Source of the DNA: Oncomelania hupensis
Lineage: Eukaryota > Mollusca > Gastropoda > Littorinimorpha > Pomatiopsidae
Reading direction: 5' to 3'
Length of the DNA stretch: 64,000 nt
NCBI GenBank assembly: GCA_036898135.1
Contig: CM072511.1
Coordinates: 30,200,182 to 30,264,181 of the forward strand
Positions 11,988 through 23,357 of the stretch are shown piece by piece. The notes under the pieces were generated by a model. That model ran no database searches, was not told where the DNA came from, and saw only the letters and a list, made by a program, of their open reading frames with translations. Numbering within the stretch: position 1 is the first letter of the stretch; each line of letters starts with the position of its first letter. The position numbers and the translations under genes were made by a program.

Positions 11988-13300
11988 ACTCTCACTCACA
12001 AATCAATTCTTAACCTCTCTTTGCAAACGCTGCCTTGATTTCTTACATATTGGTCATAATGATGAATTGCGGAATATTTGCATCAAGTTGTATAAGTGAA
12101 GTTTTCTACACACTACGTACTAATGTGAATAGTCTCTTCTTTGCGCGATGTTGGTAGTTTTTCTAGCCACGACGTGTAAAAAAGAGTACAGAGATCTACA
12201 CCTTAATAACTTTAAAAAAAATTAAACTGTGATTATTTAGAAAGAACCTTTGTGCTCCTTGTAATTTTTCTAGGGCATTGATGTCAGTTTGAGTGAAATA
12301 TTCCAACAAACGAGGAATTTACAGATAGAAATGTGATGCGCTGTTAAGTTTTTTTACCCACAACGTTAAGCCAAGGTTAAAACATGCTGTTGGCGCACTC
12401 TTCAGCATTTGCGACTGCTGAGCTCTGCGCTTTCGGCAATCAGTATCCTTTCAAACTGACGCCCCGGTATACATTCCAGACACTCCGTATCGCTTGTAAC
12501 GCAACTAATTCCCGCAGCTAGGCGGATGCGCCTTAAATAGGATTGAATTCTTCTGTCCTAAGACAATCGCCAAGCGGGCCTGTGATTAAGGGCGTCAAGA
12601 TAAATATTATAAAGCTTTGCGTCTGATTAAAGCTGTCGCAGAAGATAGTGCGAACGTATTGGTGTATTGTGCCTGAATCTCCGCTGGCAACGCTAGAAGG
12701 CGTCGATCAAAAGGGCTCAGCCATCTGGTTGTATGGAGTTGATTATCAAGTCCTTCGCTACTGTCAACTAGGAATAACCCTAAACGTGGGCACTTTTTAT
12801 GGCTTGATTTTGTTTTCGGAAAGGGGTAAGAGGAGAGAGAGAGAGAGAGAGGGGGGGGGGGGAGATGGAGGTTGGAAGGAGGAGGGGTGGGGTGGGGGTT
12901 GATTTTGATTTTGCATCTCAACACCACGTCCTCCACCCGAATATTGTTGTCTTGACAACATTACTCCCTACCCTCAATGTTCCAGCTGTAACTTTACAGT
13001 GTTGTTGTGTTTTTTGTGTTTGTTTTTTACCTACTCTTACTCTCAGTCTGCATCTCCTCCCCCTACTAGTCCTCCTACGCTCCTCTAATATTCATCCTCT
13101 TATATTATTAGCACTCCCTTTCATTTCTCTTCTCAAGCTGTTTAATCAAAATACTCAACACTCGAGGTCTTTGATATGTAAATCCAGTTTTGGGCGTTAC
13201 GTAGAAACTAAATCCTAGTTGAAATAGCGTGCGTGCACCTTAGTCTTTATGCATATATGCCGACGTTCTTCTTTTTTTTTCCCACGTGACAGACGACTAC
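11360..13300. other. Intronic sequence with dinucleotide arrays
   Basis: Contains CA/CT arrays at 11695-11990 and a GA/G run at 12833-12864. No exon or recognised transposon is seen. Confidence 0.5.
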
Positions 13301-13312
13301 TCAACGACTAGT

Positions 13313-13313
<1 letters not shown>

Positions 13314-13409
<96 letters not shown>

Positions 13410-13736
13410 TGCATGTATACAACGCATTTTTCATTAGAATAACAACTCAATGCGCTTACACACATCATCCATACGCATCATCACAACATTCGCACTACAT
13501 CATGTACATCATTACTGAGAAAGTATTATTACTGTTCATACTATTTACACAGAAAACGCCGTGCGGAACAAGTGCGTTTTTAAGCAGCTCTTAAAGGAAA
13601 CGATGTCTGTACAATGTCTTAAACCGGCAGGCAGCGCATTCCAAATCTTGGGTGCTTGAAAACCAAAAGACCGGTCGCCAACTGTCTTAAGCAGACGCTT
13701 GGGCGTTTTCAACAGTTTTTTATCTGATGAGCGCAA
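13314..13736 (-). mobile_element. L2/CR1-type LINE 3' end, minus strand
   Basis: On the minus strand the frame 13736-13545 encodes 'VGDRSFGFQAPKIWNALP' and 'FKSCLKTHLF', the usual C-terminal signature. It is followed by a 3' UTR whose end abuts the (AAT)n array at 13314-13407. Same class as the 10.0-10.9 kb fragment but a different subfamily. Confidence 0.8.
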
Positions 13737-13924
13737 AGAACGGGTTGTAGTGTAGGTAGTGAGTACCTCATATTAACACACATTATGCTATGTACGTGTA
13801 CTTGGATGCAAATACTGTACCGGACATAGGATTATAAATCATTAATAATAACGTTCATGCGAGTTATGTTCTCCAACTAATGAGATTGCTGTTGTTGTAA
13901 CCCTTTATTCTTTTCTTACCAGGG

Positions 13925-14112
13925 CATGTTTTTTTTTATAGCATCCTTATTATTAAAGGCATGTGCTCACGAGACGATACGTGGAATGAGTGCAACAGTG
14001 CTCTGGAAGCTGCAGTTTGGCCAGTTATGCATTTTGAGTTCGATCCCGTTTTTCGGTCAGCGCGTTGAGCGGTTCTTTAAGCCGGTAAGTGCACTATATT
14101 GGAACAATGCTT
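13925..14112 (+). repeat. SINE-like fragment with L2-type tail
   Basis: The end 'gcgttgagcggttctttaag' then 'ccggtaagtgcactatattg' matches the tail of the tRNA-derived SINE at 43188-43440. The 5' part is not recognisable as a tRNA. Confidence 0.45.
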
Positions 14113-14929
14113 AAACTTCCCAAAGGCATAATCTACTTGAATTTTCCCATTACACAACTTTTAAATATACATCAATACAATATTTCAGAGGACAAAATTC
14201 TATGCTTCCTCACCCATATTAGAGCACCTTTCGATTTTGTTCACCTTTAGTTGTTTGTTTTTTTCTTCTTTTTCTTTAACAGTTCAACGAGCTTGAACCA
14301 AAAGCTAGTTATTAATCGATAGTTGTTCCTTTGGTTGAGGTCTTCTCAAAGGCGTCATCTCAAGGGGTCACGTCAGACAACGGCTTGCGCCACAAGAATG
14401 CATGACGTCACTAAAATGTGTATTTCTTGCCAACGGCATTAATCCTATGACCGCAGGATTGTCATATTACACCCAGCCTCAATCCAGGGCATCGTGTAGA
14501 TTGGGAATCTATCAACACAATTTACAAGATGCAGCTCACTGGGCTACAAACTCCAGGATCATTCCTCTCCATCCCCACCCCACCCCACTCCCTCCCAGGG
14601 TCTTCTAAGCTATTTCCGACACTAAGTATTAAAATATTTCGAGATCTAGGGTATCCAGTGGGTCCTTCTGACCCATCCAAAGATCTGTTGAGATCTGTTT
14701 TTGACAGCTGTTGGGTCTTTATATAAAGTAACAAGTTATTCTGAGAGCAATGCCCAGTTAGGAAACACTTCAAAGAGAACGGCAATAACTGACAGTCATC
14801 GAGGCGGAATATTTGGACACTAAGGAGTAAGAATGAGAATTAAGTAAACCTGCTCTTGTACTCTCCCTATCAAAAGCCCATTATTTACGAAACTATGAAG
14901 GGACTAGCTGAAACGTTGAATATTCATTA

Positions 14930-15135
14930 AAGGGGTTGAGCTGGTAGCTCCGTGGACAGGGAGATGGCTTCCCGCGCCGAAGGTCGCGGGTTGGAGCTCT
15001 GCATGGGACGAACGAAGAGTTAGGTACGGCACCTTTTAGGTCACAGAGGATTTTCTCCGGGTACTCCGGTTTCCTCACTCCCTTCAATAATGGCATTGGG
15101 TGCAGTCTTGTCTCTCAAATTTCCAAAATAAAATT
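14930..15135 (+). mobile_element. tRNA-derived SINE
   Basis: An A-box-like 'gagctggtagctccgtgg' and a B-box-like 'gcgggttggagctc' about 50 bp apart, then a body containing 'ttttctccgggtactccggt' followed by 'ttcctc'. That phrase is shared in part with the SINE at 23.5 kb. The acceptor stem is not preserved, so it is not a tRNA gene. Confidence 0.65.
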
Positions 15136-15386
15136 CGAGTTTGCTGTTCGTCTTCTAATAATTATCGACTTGACTTTACACGACGTGTTTGAGTATAATG
15201 GTGAACGTGTGGTTGTGGTGTATATAAGAGTGTCTGGTTACAGATCGCCGTTCTTTGATTTAGGAATAAGGTGGCTACGGCATCCAGTCTTACTATTGTG
15301 TGTGATTATTATTAGTAGTATGCTGCGCTACGGTCTGCATTAAAACGTCAATTATCAATCGCTGCGCGTATAGCATAAATTGTTGT

Positions 15387-15448
<62 letters not shown>

Positions 15449-15555
15449 TGCTCTAAGTTCTGCGTTAAAGCATCAAGTCGGAGCTCCAACCGATCAGCGC
15501 TAGCGTTTCGAGCAGCTCTTTGATCTGGTAAAGCGCACTATACAAGAACATTACT
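15387..15555 (+). repeat. (AGT)n array and SINE tail
   Basis: About 60 bp of GTA repeats followed at 15490-15550 by a SINE tail of the 'gagcagctctttgatctggt' type with 'aaagcgcactata'. Confidence 0.7.
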
Positions 15556-15559
15556 TCTA

Positions 15560-16313
15560 TATAGCATACGACTAATACATTAAGACCTTAAGCAAAATTT
15601 TAACTAACCCTCGGATTTTCACCTTAACTCTTTTTTTTTTCGAGACTAGATGGACCTAGACGTTAAAAGAATGTTCGCATCCAGCCTAGTGATAAATCTC
15701 TAATTACACAAGCAGAGCTTATTATTGCATGTAAATGTAAATAAATCCTGCACAGTTAACAACCTTGTGATCTTCAACTAAAGGCGAGCTAATGTTTTTT
15801 TTTTGTTTGTTTGTGGCCAACTTGTCCTATCTAACTCAACCTAAACACAAAAACATAGTTTAAAAAATATACAAAATTCTGGATCATCAAAGTCTGGGCT
15901 GTGCTAAAGTATTCCGAGCCAATCTGCACGTTTAATGTGATAGGAGTTGAGACTGTACTGAATGGCCGGGAGATCATTCGGTACAAAATTATAGGAGCAG
16001 CGAATAAATGAGTTAATTAATTATTTTTTTGCAGGTACGAGTAAACCTACTGAGCAAGGAGCGTTAGTTTTCATTGATCTGAAATTAAAAACGAAATCAA
16101 TTCCTGGAATCCTCAAGTACCCCCCTCCCCTTACCCCCCCCTCCCTTCCAAATAAATAAATTAATAAATTAATTAAAAAAATAAAATAAGAATAATTAAT
16201 TAATTAATTAATTATATTTCAACTTCTACATATAATTCGATGACAACAATGACGAGAATGATGGCGATGACGATTTTTTTTTTTCACTACCGAAAAACAA
16301 ACAAACAACTTAC
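15560..16313. other. Intronic AT-rich sequence
   Basis: Includes TTAA/ATTA runs around 16150-16215 and a C-rich stretch near 16120-16145. No other feature is recognised. Confidence 0.4.
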
Positions 16314-16496
16314 GTCCTAAGTTGGCTAAGTTGAGACAGGATGAGTTACTGGGAGAGCAGACGACCTCTTGAACGAAGCTGGGAAAATACTGGGGTCCCA
16401 AGTACCGCGCTTGCTGGCAGGCTGTGCACAATCGCTGAGTGTAGATACCTGTATCCCCTTGCCCATTCAGCGCATGGCAATAACCACTCCCTGCCC
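16314..16496 (-). CDS. Cystine-knot gene, exon 5: first half of the knot
   Basis: Acceptor 'gtgtgtttacag' lies before 16496 and donor GAC|GTAAGT follows 16314. It starts and ends in phase 1. It encodes residues 578-638 with five cysteines: 'GYCHALNGQ', 'RLCTACQQARYLG', then 'YFPSFVQEVVC' and 'NSSCLN'. The C-x2-C, then L-G, then F-P-x-F, then C order matches the start of the Trunk/PTTH cystine-knot domain (known family pattern: C-x-C, LG, VPRF, C). IL-17 family members have a related 'P..I.EA.C' block, so this alternative remains. Confidence 0.82.
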
Positions 16497-16845
16497 CTGT
16501 AAACACACGAGAAAGACAATGAGTAACAACAGAAGATAACACAAGGAACAAGTTGTAAAAGAAACATATATGTATTACAAAACCAGGCTCGCGGGGGAAA
16601 AAAATGCACTAAAGCACCCCAATCAAATGTAGCAGTGGATGGCGTCATAGGCAGAGCCTTTGACGCACGGTTCTTGTTCTTGTACGGTCGTTCCCAAAGC
16701 TAGGTTTTCTCGCAATAAAATACAAGGCAGTTGAGGTTGCAATCTCACATTTATTTCAAGCTGGCGAATGTGACGTCATACTTATTATAGACCCTAAACA
16801 GGCAAGATATATTTCGAGCAATTCAGCAAAGATGGTGGGCGTCAA

Positions 16846-16846
16846 C

Positions 16847-16912
<66 letters not shown>
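16846..16912. repeat. (TC)n microsatellite
   Basis: About 65 bp of perfect CT repeats in the intron between exons 4 and 5 of the cystine-knot gene. Confidence 0.98.
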
Positions 16913-16914
<2 letters not shown>

Positions 16915-17145
16915 ATTGGTCAGCGCAGTGGATGTTATGACTGGTGATGGTTAGCCGCCATTTTGCAATGCTCGGTAAGAGAGCTGCATTTTTCTCAATT
17001 CTTTTGACTAATGCCTTTCAGATTCTGTAGACTTTGGGGCTGGGAGATAAGGGGGTGGGTGGGTGAATTGGGGGAGGGGAGTCACGTTGGGCTTTTGCAT
17101 TTGCTGCCTCAGCATAGCTTGACATTCATCTTGCGAGGTACCCCC

Positions 17146-17715
17146 GTTGGGGGGCCCGGGGTTTCAGTATAAATAGTATCCCCACTTTCTGGAAATTTAG
17201 TGCTTTAAATTCCCACTGTCGCTGTCTTTCTCATTCTTGCTCTTTTCTATCAATCTGCTATACTATCGTCTTCTTCACTAGACCAGTCACCTACCTTTTT
17301 TCTTGAAAACTCTTCCGGGACAAGACTCCTTGTTTGTGTATGAGGTCTGTTGGATCAGCTTGGGAATATTGGACGCTTTCTGCCAGGTGGTCACTAGGGC
17401 TTCCTATGATGTTATTATTTAGCAATGTAGGCATTTTATATGTATGTGTTTTGTTGATAATTTATAATGATGTTTGTATTCTATTTTGTTTTTGTAAACG
17501 GGGGTTCGATAAGTTGGGGTGAAGCCTCAGCCGTCCCCTGCGTGGGATGTCTTTATTGTAAAGTGACTGGCTGGTGGAGAGCTTTCGGTTTTACCACTAG
17601 GGTTGTTTCAGCAGATCTTTTATGCGGATCGGGAGCTGTCCGGTCCTGATTTGGCTCGGAAGAGTCCGCTGGACCTAAAGCAATAATAATGTAATGTAAT
17701 GCAATGTAATGTAAT
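17146..17715 (-). repeat. Unclassified interspersed repeat A, copy 4
   Basis: An inverted copy of the repeat at 25-578, 27183-27862 and 47337-47945. In this copy the terminus after 'gagtccgctggacc' is a (TGTAA)n simple tail at 17689-17715. This indicates that the minus-strand sense is the element's 5'-to-3' direction on the other copies and that it moves by retroposition. It lies between exons 4 and 5 of the cystine-knot gene. Confidence 0.8.
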
Positions 17716-17770
17716 CTTGCGAGTCCTAGCTTTTATGGCAATGCAGACATTAACGGTCTTTATGGTTTAC

Positions 17771-17884
17771 CGGATTGTCTGCACTGGCAAGTCTCGCAGC
17801 CGTTGTCATCAATGATCATCTCTGTGTCTCCGCTGGGGCAGCTTGTGCTGTCAAAATCCCGACACTGCACGCTGGTTGGACACG
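17771..17884 (-). CDS. Cystine-knot gene, exon 4: antistasin-like Cys-rich module
   Basis: Acceptor 'gacctgttacag' lies before 17884 and donor TCCG|GTAAAC follows 17771. The exon is 114 bp and symmetric (phase 1-1), encoding residues 540-577. It contains six cysteines in the order C-x5-C-x7-C-P-x-G, then 'DDNGCETCQC'. The C-P-x-G followed by D-x-N-G-C-x2-C-x-C pattern is that of the antistasin family, protease-inhibitor-like modules of leeches, molluscs and cnidarians. A symmetric exon that could be inserted without a frame change fits a domain acquired by exon shuffling. Confidence 0.8.
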
Positions 17885-18357
17885 CTGTAACAGGTCATCA
17901 TGCACGCCATCATATGTCAGACACACGTCATTAAATTTGAGAGTACTGTACGACAGTCTTCAACATCAAGTATTATATAGCGAATGCGACATCTATACAC
18001 TCAATTTTCAAATTGCGCGTTTTCACGGATGAAACCAAACACACGCAGACACATTCAGTAATACATGAATTGAAATTCCCCAATAGCCATGTTGAATGTA
18101 ACACAAAGGTAACATAACCTTAAACCTTGTTTAAAAAATCCCCCGCACTGAATCTTCCACCGCAACAGAGATATTAGATATGTATAAGTTAATAAGTGAT
18201 AAACAATACGCCAATCACAAATTTAAATAGTCCTAAATAAATAAATTATTACAAAAATAATTAGGCCTAAATAAATAAATAAATAAATACATGGTGAGAA
18301 AAACGAAATTTTGTTATTTTAACTAACGCCATAATGGATGTGTAAATTAACACTTAC

Positions 18358-18619
18358 TGTAGTTTGCGTTGCCATCCGCGAAGATGCTTTTCCTGATTCT
18401 ATGAGGAGGAAGAAGATGATGACTAGGTATAACTTGCTTCAGCAGCTCAGCGTGAAGACGTGGTACTCGAGACCGTTTACGATCCGTTCTTGATGATGAC
18501 GAAGATGCCGAGGAGGAGGATAAAGATGAAGAGGAGGATGACGGTTTCTTGGAGCTGTAATGCTTATCCATTAAACGTTGAATCTCGTGTGCTGATAACT
18601 TCAAGTGAACGCCATCATC
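18358..18619 (-). CDS. Cystine-knot gene, exon 3: Ser-rich linker with furin site
   Basis: Acceptor 'gcgtttccacag' lies before 18619 and donor ACA|GTAAGT follows 18358. The exon starts in phase 0 and ends in phase 1. It encodes residues 453-539: an amphipathic 'VHLKLSAHEIQRLMDKHY' helix, a serine-rich tract, 'RTDRKRSR|VPRLH' (a furin-type basic site) and a second basic 'HRIRKS'. Cleavage at RKRSR would release a C-terminal fragment with the antistasin-like and knot modules. A long TTC/TTG tract lies 30 bp upstream of the acceptor in transcript sense. Confidence 0.8.
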
Positions 18620-18650
18620 CTGTGGAAACGCAAACATAACTCTCATATAT

Positions 18651-18703
18651 GGAAGAAGAAGAAGAAGAAGAAGAAGAAGAAGAAGAAGAAGAAGAAGAAG
18701 AAG

Positions 18704-18758
<55 letters not shown>

Positions 18759-18783
18759 GCAACAACAACAACAACAACAATAA
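18651..18783. repeat. (AGA)n(ACA)n array next to the exon 3 acceptor
   Basis: About 54 bp of GAA repeats followed by about 79 bp of CAA repeats. On the gene's strand it reads (TTG)n(TTC)n and ends 30 nt before the acceptor, where it is effectively an expanded polypyrimidine tract. Confidence 0.97.
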
Positions 18784-19365
18784 AGAAGAACAAGAACAAG
18801 AAGAAGTATGACTCAATCAATGCATGCGTTCAAAGAGTGAGCGACAATGTCATTACTGCATTTAATTAAGAACATGAAATCTTGATCATTTCAAATAAAG
18901 GTTTATAGAACGAGGTTCAGTTACTCATTCGAAGCTGTGACGATGCAAAATTAGTTAACTAGAATTTAGTAATCTTCATGGCGGCATAATATACATAAAC
19001 GTTTAAAATCTTTTAAATTTGTAGTTTATTTTAAACGAAGTTCGAAACTGTCTATCTTATCTTATTTTATTTTTAAGAAACTTCGCTTGTAATAATGTTC
19101 AATTATCTGAGTCAAAACATCGCTACAAAAAAAACTGCTTCTTTTGAACATCCTGATGCTTAGCCATTTTTTTGGGTTTAAAAGAGAATTATATTAAAAG
19201 GTGTAAAACGAATCGCCGTTTTGTCGGATACTGAAGTCAGAGATGATATTTTAATAACTAATAATAAATATGAGGTACATAAATGCCTTGTCTGCATCTG
19301 TCACGCCGAGAACACTCAGCATCACAGACGGTGTACTGAACTGAACTGAATTTAATGATCTATTG

Positions 19366-19455
<90 letters not shown>

Positions 19456-19540
19456 TTATTTTATAAAGCGCGATTCCAGACAACTGTCTGCTCAAAGCGC
19501 TCACACGCATGCACACACTCTCACACTCGCAGGTTAACAT
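19366..19540 (-). mobile_element. L2-type LINE 3' end with (AAT)n tail, minus strand
   Basis: On the minus strand: 'gcgctttgagcagacagttg', 'tctggaatcgcgctttataa', then about 88 bp of ATT repeats (19454-19366). This is the L2 3' terminal hairpin motif with its tail expanded. No coding part remains. Confidence 0.75.
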
Positions 19541-19968
19541 TATAATCTTAAAGTATCGAGTTTAAACAAAGGGTAAAATATGTATACTAAAAGAAAGATT
19601 TACATGTACAAGATTTAAACTTTAACACTAAGGTAAAACACAAGACAGCAATTTTTAAAAAGTTAGGGCAAAATGGGTACAGTGGTTACAAATACAATAT
19701 ATAAATCACACAAGCTAAAAAATAATTAATTTTACATGCGAATCACAAAACCAAACCATAATCAGAATGTTAAAAAGTGTGTGATAAAACAAAATGACAT
19801 CGTACTAAAACGTATTGCACATAACAATGCCTTGCACAAACACACACACATAAAGAATGAAATTACGGATTTAAACGTCTTATAAAATATTACGTATTAC
19901 ATTTAAAAACAAAAATTAAAATAGTGAAAATGGCCAAAATTTAAAATGAAAGACTCCAGCATAAGAAA

Positions 19969-20064
19969 CTAATTTTCATAGCCTACACCTCGACCGACAG
20001 AACGACCCATGCCGAAAAATTGTTGAAATTCTCTCTTATTATCATGATCAGTAGTTTCGCTCAC
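19969..20064 (-). other. Read-through of exon 2 past its donor
   Basis: The exon 2 frame remains open for 31 codons past the GTGAGC donor and then stops. If the intron were retained, the protein would end here without the antistasin-like and knot modules. The strong donor and phase match to exon 3 make splicing the preferred reading. Confidence 0.45.
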
Positions 20065-21296
20065 CAGATCAGCCGTGTCAAGCGGCAGCAGGTTGCGGAA
20101 GCTCTTGACAGAGTGGTCATACGTGGGGGCAGTGAAGGGTGTCACCGGAGACGCTCCGTAGTGTTCCAACAAAGCCGTGAGGTGCTGAGTGCTGGGCACG
20201 CCACGTTTGCTCCTTCTCCCGCAATCCACGTCGTGCTGGACGCTCAGGTACTGCACGCAGACCGTTTCGGCAGAAGAGATGAGGGTAGGCTGGGTGCTGT
20301 GCGGAGTGCGAGGAGTTGGGTAGCGAGTGGAGGAGCTGCGTTTAGTGCTGGACACGTCCTGCTGAAGACCGGGAAGACCAGGCGGCAGGGTGGGAGCCAA
20401 GGTAGGAACGATGTAAGGGGAGGTGGAGTTAGACTGTGTCGTGGTGGTGGTCACAGGCAAAGGCCTCCGCACTGGCGCCACGGTAGGGACAGGAGCCTGG
20501 GTGTGAGGCCCGGGAGTAGGGACGTCTGTGTAATACACCTGAGGGGGAGGAGTAGGAGGAGCCGGCATAGGTTCTGACGAAGCCAGCAAGTCCGCGTTTG
20601 TTTCTTCTACGCTCGAAGTACCGTCACTCATCTTAATCCCTCTCGAAAATTGTCCAGCTAGCTTCATGTTCGCCTTTTTCAGTCCTATATCTATAGTTTC
20701 ACACAGAACACAGTCGTCCGAGGCAAACTGAACTTCTTCAATCTCTTCATACACCTCGGGGTGATCTTCACTGGGCGAAGATCGTCTTTTGACCCTCCTC
20801 GAGGAGCCTGCCAAGTCCCTTCTCGGTATTCGGTTTAGTTCTTCCGCTGTTCGCCCTGCGCTGGCTGTTGGAAGCATAGAGTCTGTCGGAGAGAGAGAAC
20901 TATCGGGCCTGCGCGACTGGAGGACTTCATTGAGAGGCTGCGCATGATGACGAGGTCGAAGCCAGAAGACAGGCGGCAGCGTGTTAGAAGATGGGAGACT
21001 GAACACAGCAGGTAGCTTATTTGCTCTATCGAGGCGCTCAGAGTCTGAGCTTCTCTTCTCTGACCATTTGTTCTCATTAACCATGCCATCGCTGCGCTTT
21101 CTGCCTCCTTCCCGCGACAATGACGCAGCACTGACAGTATCTATGGCACTGACGTCACCATCTCTCAAATCCTTGTCACCATTCTCTGTGACGTCGATTG
21201 AGGGCTCTGGTTTGATTACGTGTAGACTATCCCGCAGCAGGGCGGCTAAGTCATTCGGGTTATGCCTCTTCCTCATGGCTTGATGCCAGCTTTTAT
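20065..21296 (-). CDS. Cystine-knot gene, exon 2: long disordered pro-region
   Basis: Acceptor: a T-rich tract then CAG before 21296. Donor: CTG|GTGAGC after 20065. The exon is 1232 bp, starting in phase 1 and ending in phase 0. It encodes residues 42-452, which are largely low complexity and charged at first, then Pro/Thr/Ser-rich around the 'PAPPTPPPQVYY' tract. Only four cysteines are present (a 'DDCVLC' pair and two near 'CVQYL' and 'DCGRRSKR'). Basic sites 'RRVKRRS' and 'GRRSKRGV' are candidate furin cleavage points. Long unstructured, cleavable pro-regions are usual in Trunk, PTTH and Spaetzle-type ligands. An open frame on the plus strand (20020-20577) is an antisense shadow. Confidence 0.82.
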
Positions 21297-21480
21297 CTGA
21301 AAAAAAAAAAATACCGATCACATGAAAACGTGTTTTTTTTTAAATTTTAATTCCTGCCAACTCTTTTGAAAACTTAAAAAATGACACACAAGAAGCATGT
21401 GCAGGGAGACAACCCGAAAAAAAGCGTATAAAATACAATGTAGTGGGTGTTTCGCATAAAGAGAAGGGACTGGGGTTTAT

Positions 21481-22915
21481 TGATAGCCTGCCTATCCTAT
21501 CCTATCCTATCCTATCCTATCCTATCCTATCCTATCCTATCCTATTCTATCGTAACTCGGAGGTCGTTGGGGCACCACCGATCATCGTTTAACCAGCGTA
21601 CTCCATCTTTCTCTGTCCTCCGCAACCCTGATGATTTGCACCACTGCTCATTTTGGGAGCTGGTGAAGTAGATGTCAACACTATGACCACCACATTCAAA
21701 TCAGCTGTGACAGATGCCGCCACGTAGATCCTTGGAAAGCACCGGCCAAAGAAGAAGCTGTGGATCACACCTGAACTTTTGGACCTGTGTGATAAACGAA
21801 GAGAGATGAAAAAGAAAAAGAACACCTAACAGGGAGCTGATGCCTACCGAAAAATCAACAATGACATCCGAAAAAGCATGCGCACAGCAAAGTAGAACTG
21901 GATAGAAGATCAATGCCAGGAAATAGAGAACAGTCTGAACAAAAACAACAACAAGAAGGCCTACCAGACTGTGAAGCGGCTGACCAGTGTTAAACAGCCC
22001 AAAGTCTCCATGATCCACAGCAAGTCTGGCATATGCCTTACAGAAGAACAAGAAGTTTTGGACAGATGGACAGAGTACTGCTCTGACCTTTACAACCAAA
22101 CACCAAGCGGAGACCCATCAGTTCTAGCATGTCTTGAGAACAGAGAAGAAGATGAACTCCTTCAAATGCTTCGAGAAGAAGTTGAAGCAGCAGTGCAATC
22201 GCTAAAGAAGGGGAAGTAAGCTGGAGTGGACAACATACCCGCGGAACTGCTTCAAGCAAGAGGAGAAGCGATGATTGACTCACTCACCAGTATCTGTAAA
22301 AAGATCTGGCAGAGTGGGGAGTGGTCTACACAATGGACCCAGTCGCTTGTCCCCAAAAAGGTAACCTTCAGGAATGTGAAAATTATCGCACCATCAGCCT
22401 CATCAGCCATCCCAGCAAGGTCCTCCTGAAAATAATACTAAACAGGTTGACCCCAAGCTGAACATATCAAAGCTGAAGAACAAGCAGGATTCAGGGCAGG
22501 GCGAAGCACCACTGAACAGATTTTCAACCTCAGAATAATATTCGAGAAATACCTACAGCACCATCAACATCTATATCATGTGTTCATAGACTTCAAAAAG
22601 GCGTTTGACCTAGTCTGGCATGCAGCTCTGTGGGCAAACATGAGAGTGTACTACATCGGCCCTAAAATTATTGAAGTCATCAAAAGCCTGTATGACAAGG
22701 CTACCAGTGCAGTCCTCAACAACAGCACCATCGGAAACTGGTTCAGAACAACAATCGGTGTGCGTCAGGGTTGCCTACTCTCTTCAACACTCTTCAACAT
22801 CTTCCTAGAGCGCATCATGTCAAAGACCAAAATGATGACCAACAATACCAATGGCATCAAAACGGACATCAAAGTCCAAGGCCAATCCCTCAACACAGTG
22901 CATAGCTTCAAATGA
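21481..22915 (-). mobile_element. RTE-like LINE copy with 5' inversion
   Basis: The left part (21481-21633) is a minus-strand RTE 3' end with a long (TATCC)n tail at 21485-21541. At about 21634 the orientation switches: 21635-22915 is plus-strand RTE coding sequence from the endonuclease/RT linker ('GEVDVNTM'-like) through 'FIDFKKAFD' and 'VRQGCLLSSTLFN'. An internal deletion then joins 'IMS' directly to 'KTKMMTNN'. Adjacent 3' and inverted 5' parts are the product expected of twin priming. Several stops and frameshifts make it a dead copy. It lies in intron 1 of the cystine-knot gene. Confidence 0.85.
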
Positions 22916-22919
22916 CAGT

Positions 22920-23345
22920 GTCACAAATTGAAGTGTTGACTAAATACAAAGCCCTATTCATTTCAAAGGCTTGTTAATAGCCGACCTAAAATGGACGTCA
23001 CAATCTCCCTTTTCCTGCCCACGTTTGAGATCAAAATTTGCAGAGATAATTATCGTCTTAGCAATATATTTCCTTGTATACAAATTTATTCTCTGAAGTT
23101 CATGAACTGCTAGACTAGAGTCTCATAAGGACAGAACCTATATAATCTAGCTACCGTGAAAGCAAAACTATAAACGGATTACAAATTCAATTAACCACGG
23201 TTTCCCTAGTCCGGGTTTTTCTGCGACGATGAAGAGAAAATCGTGAACACACACCCTGCATAGAAGCCAATAATTATCTCGCTCAGTAGAGGCACTCACT
23301 GGACAGGAGTAGTAACAGTAACATCACCCTCCTCCTCTTCCTCCT
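22920..23345. other. Intron 1 sequence, nothing recognised
   Basis: No exon, SINE or LINE similarity is seen. Confidence 0.4.
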
Positions 23346-23357
23346 CGTGCTCCTTCC

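Noticed and set aside
12607..12936. 109-codon minus-strand frame with Pro/Ser runs
   Set aside because: Composition is driven by GA/G repeats; no domain and no splice support.
17334..17649. Short frames in repeat A conserved between copies 3 and 4
   Set aside because: Similarity is explained by recent common origin of the repeat. Copies 1 and 2 interrupt the frame, and no domain is recognisable.
20020..20577. 185-codon plus-strand frame rich in Arg and Gly
   Set aside because: Antisense shadow of exon 2 of the cystine-knot gene. The minus-strand frame has splice borders and matching phases, this one has none.
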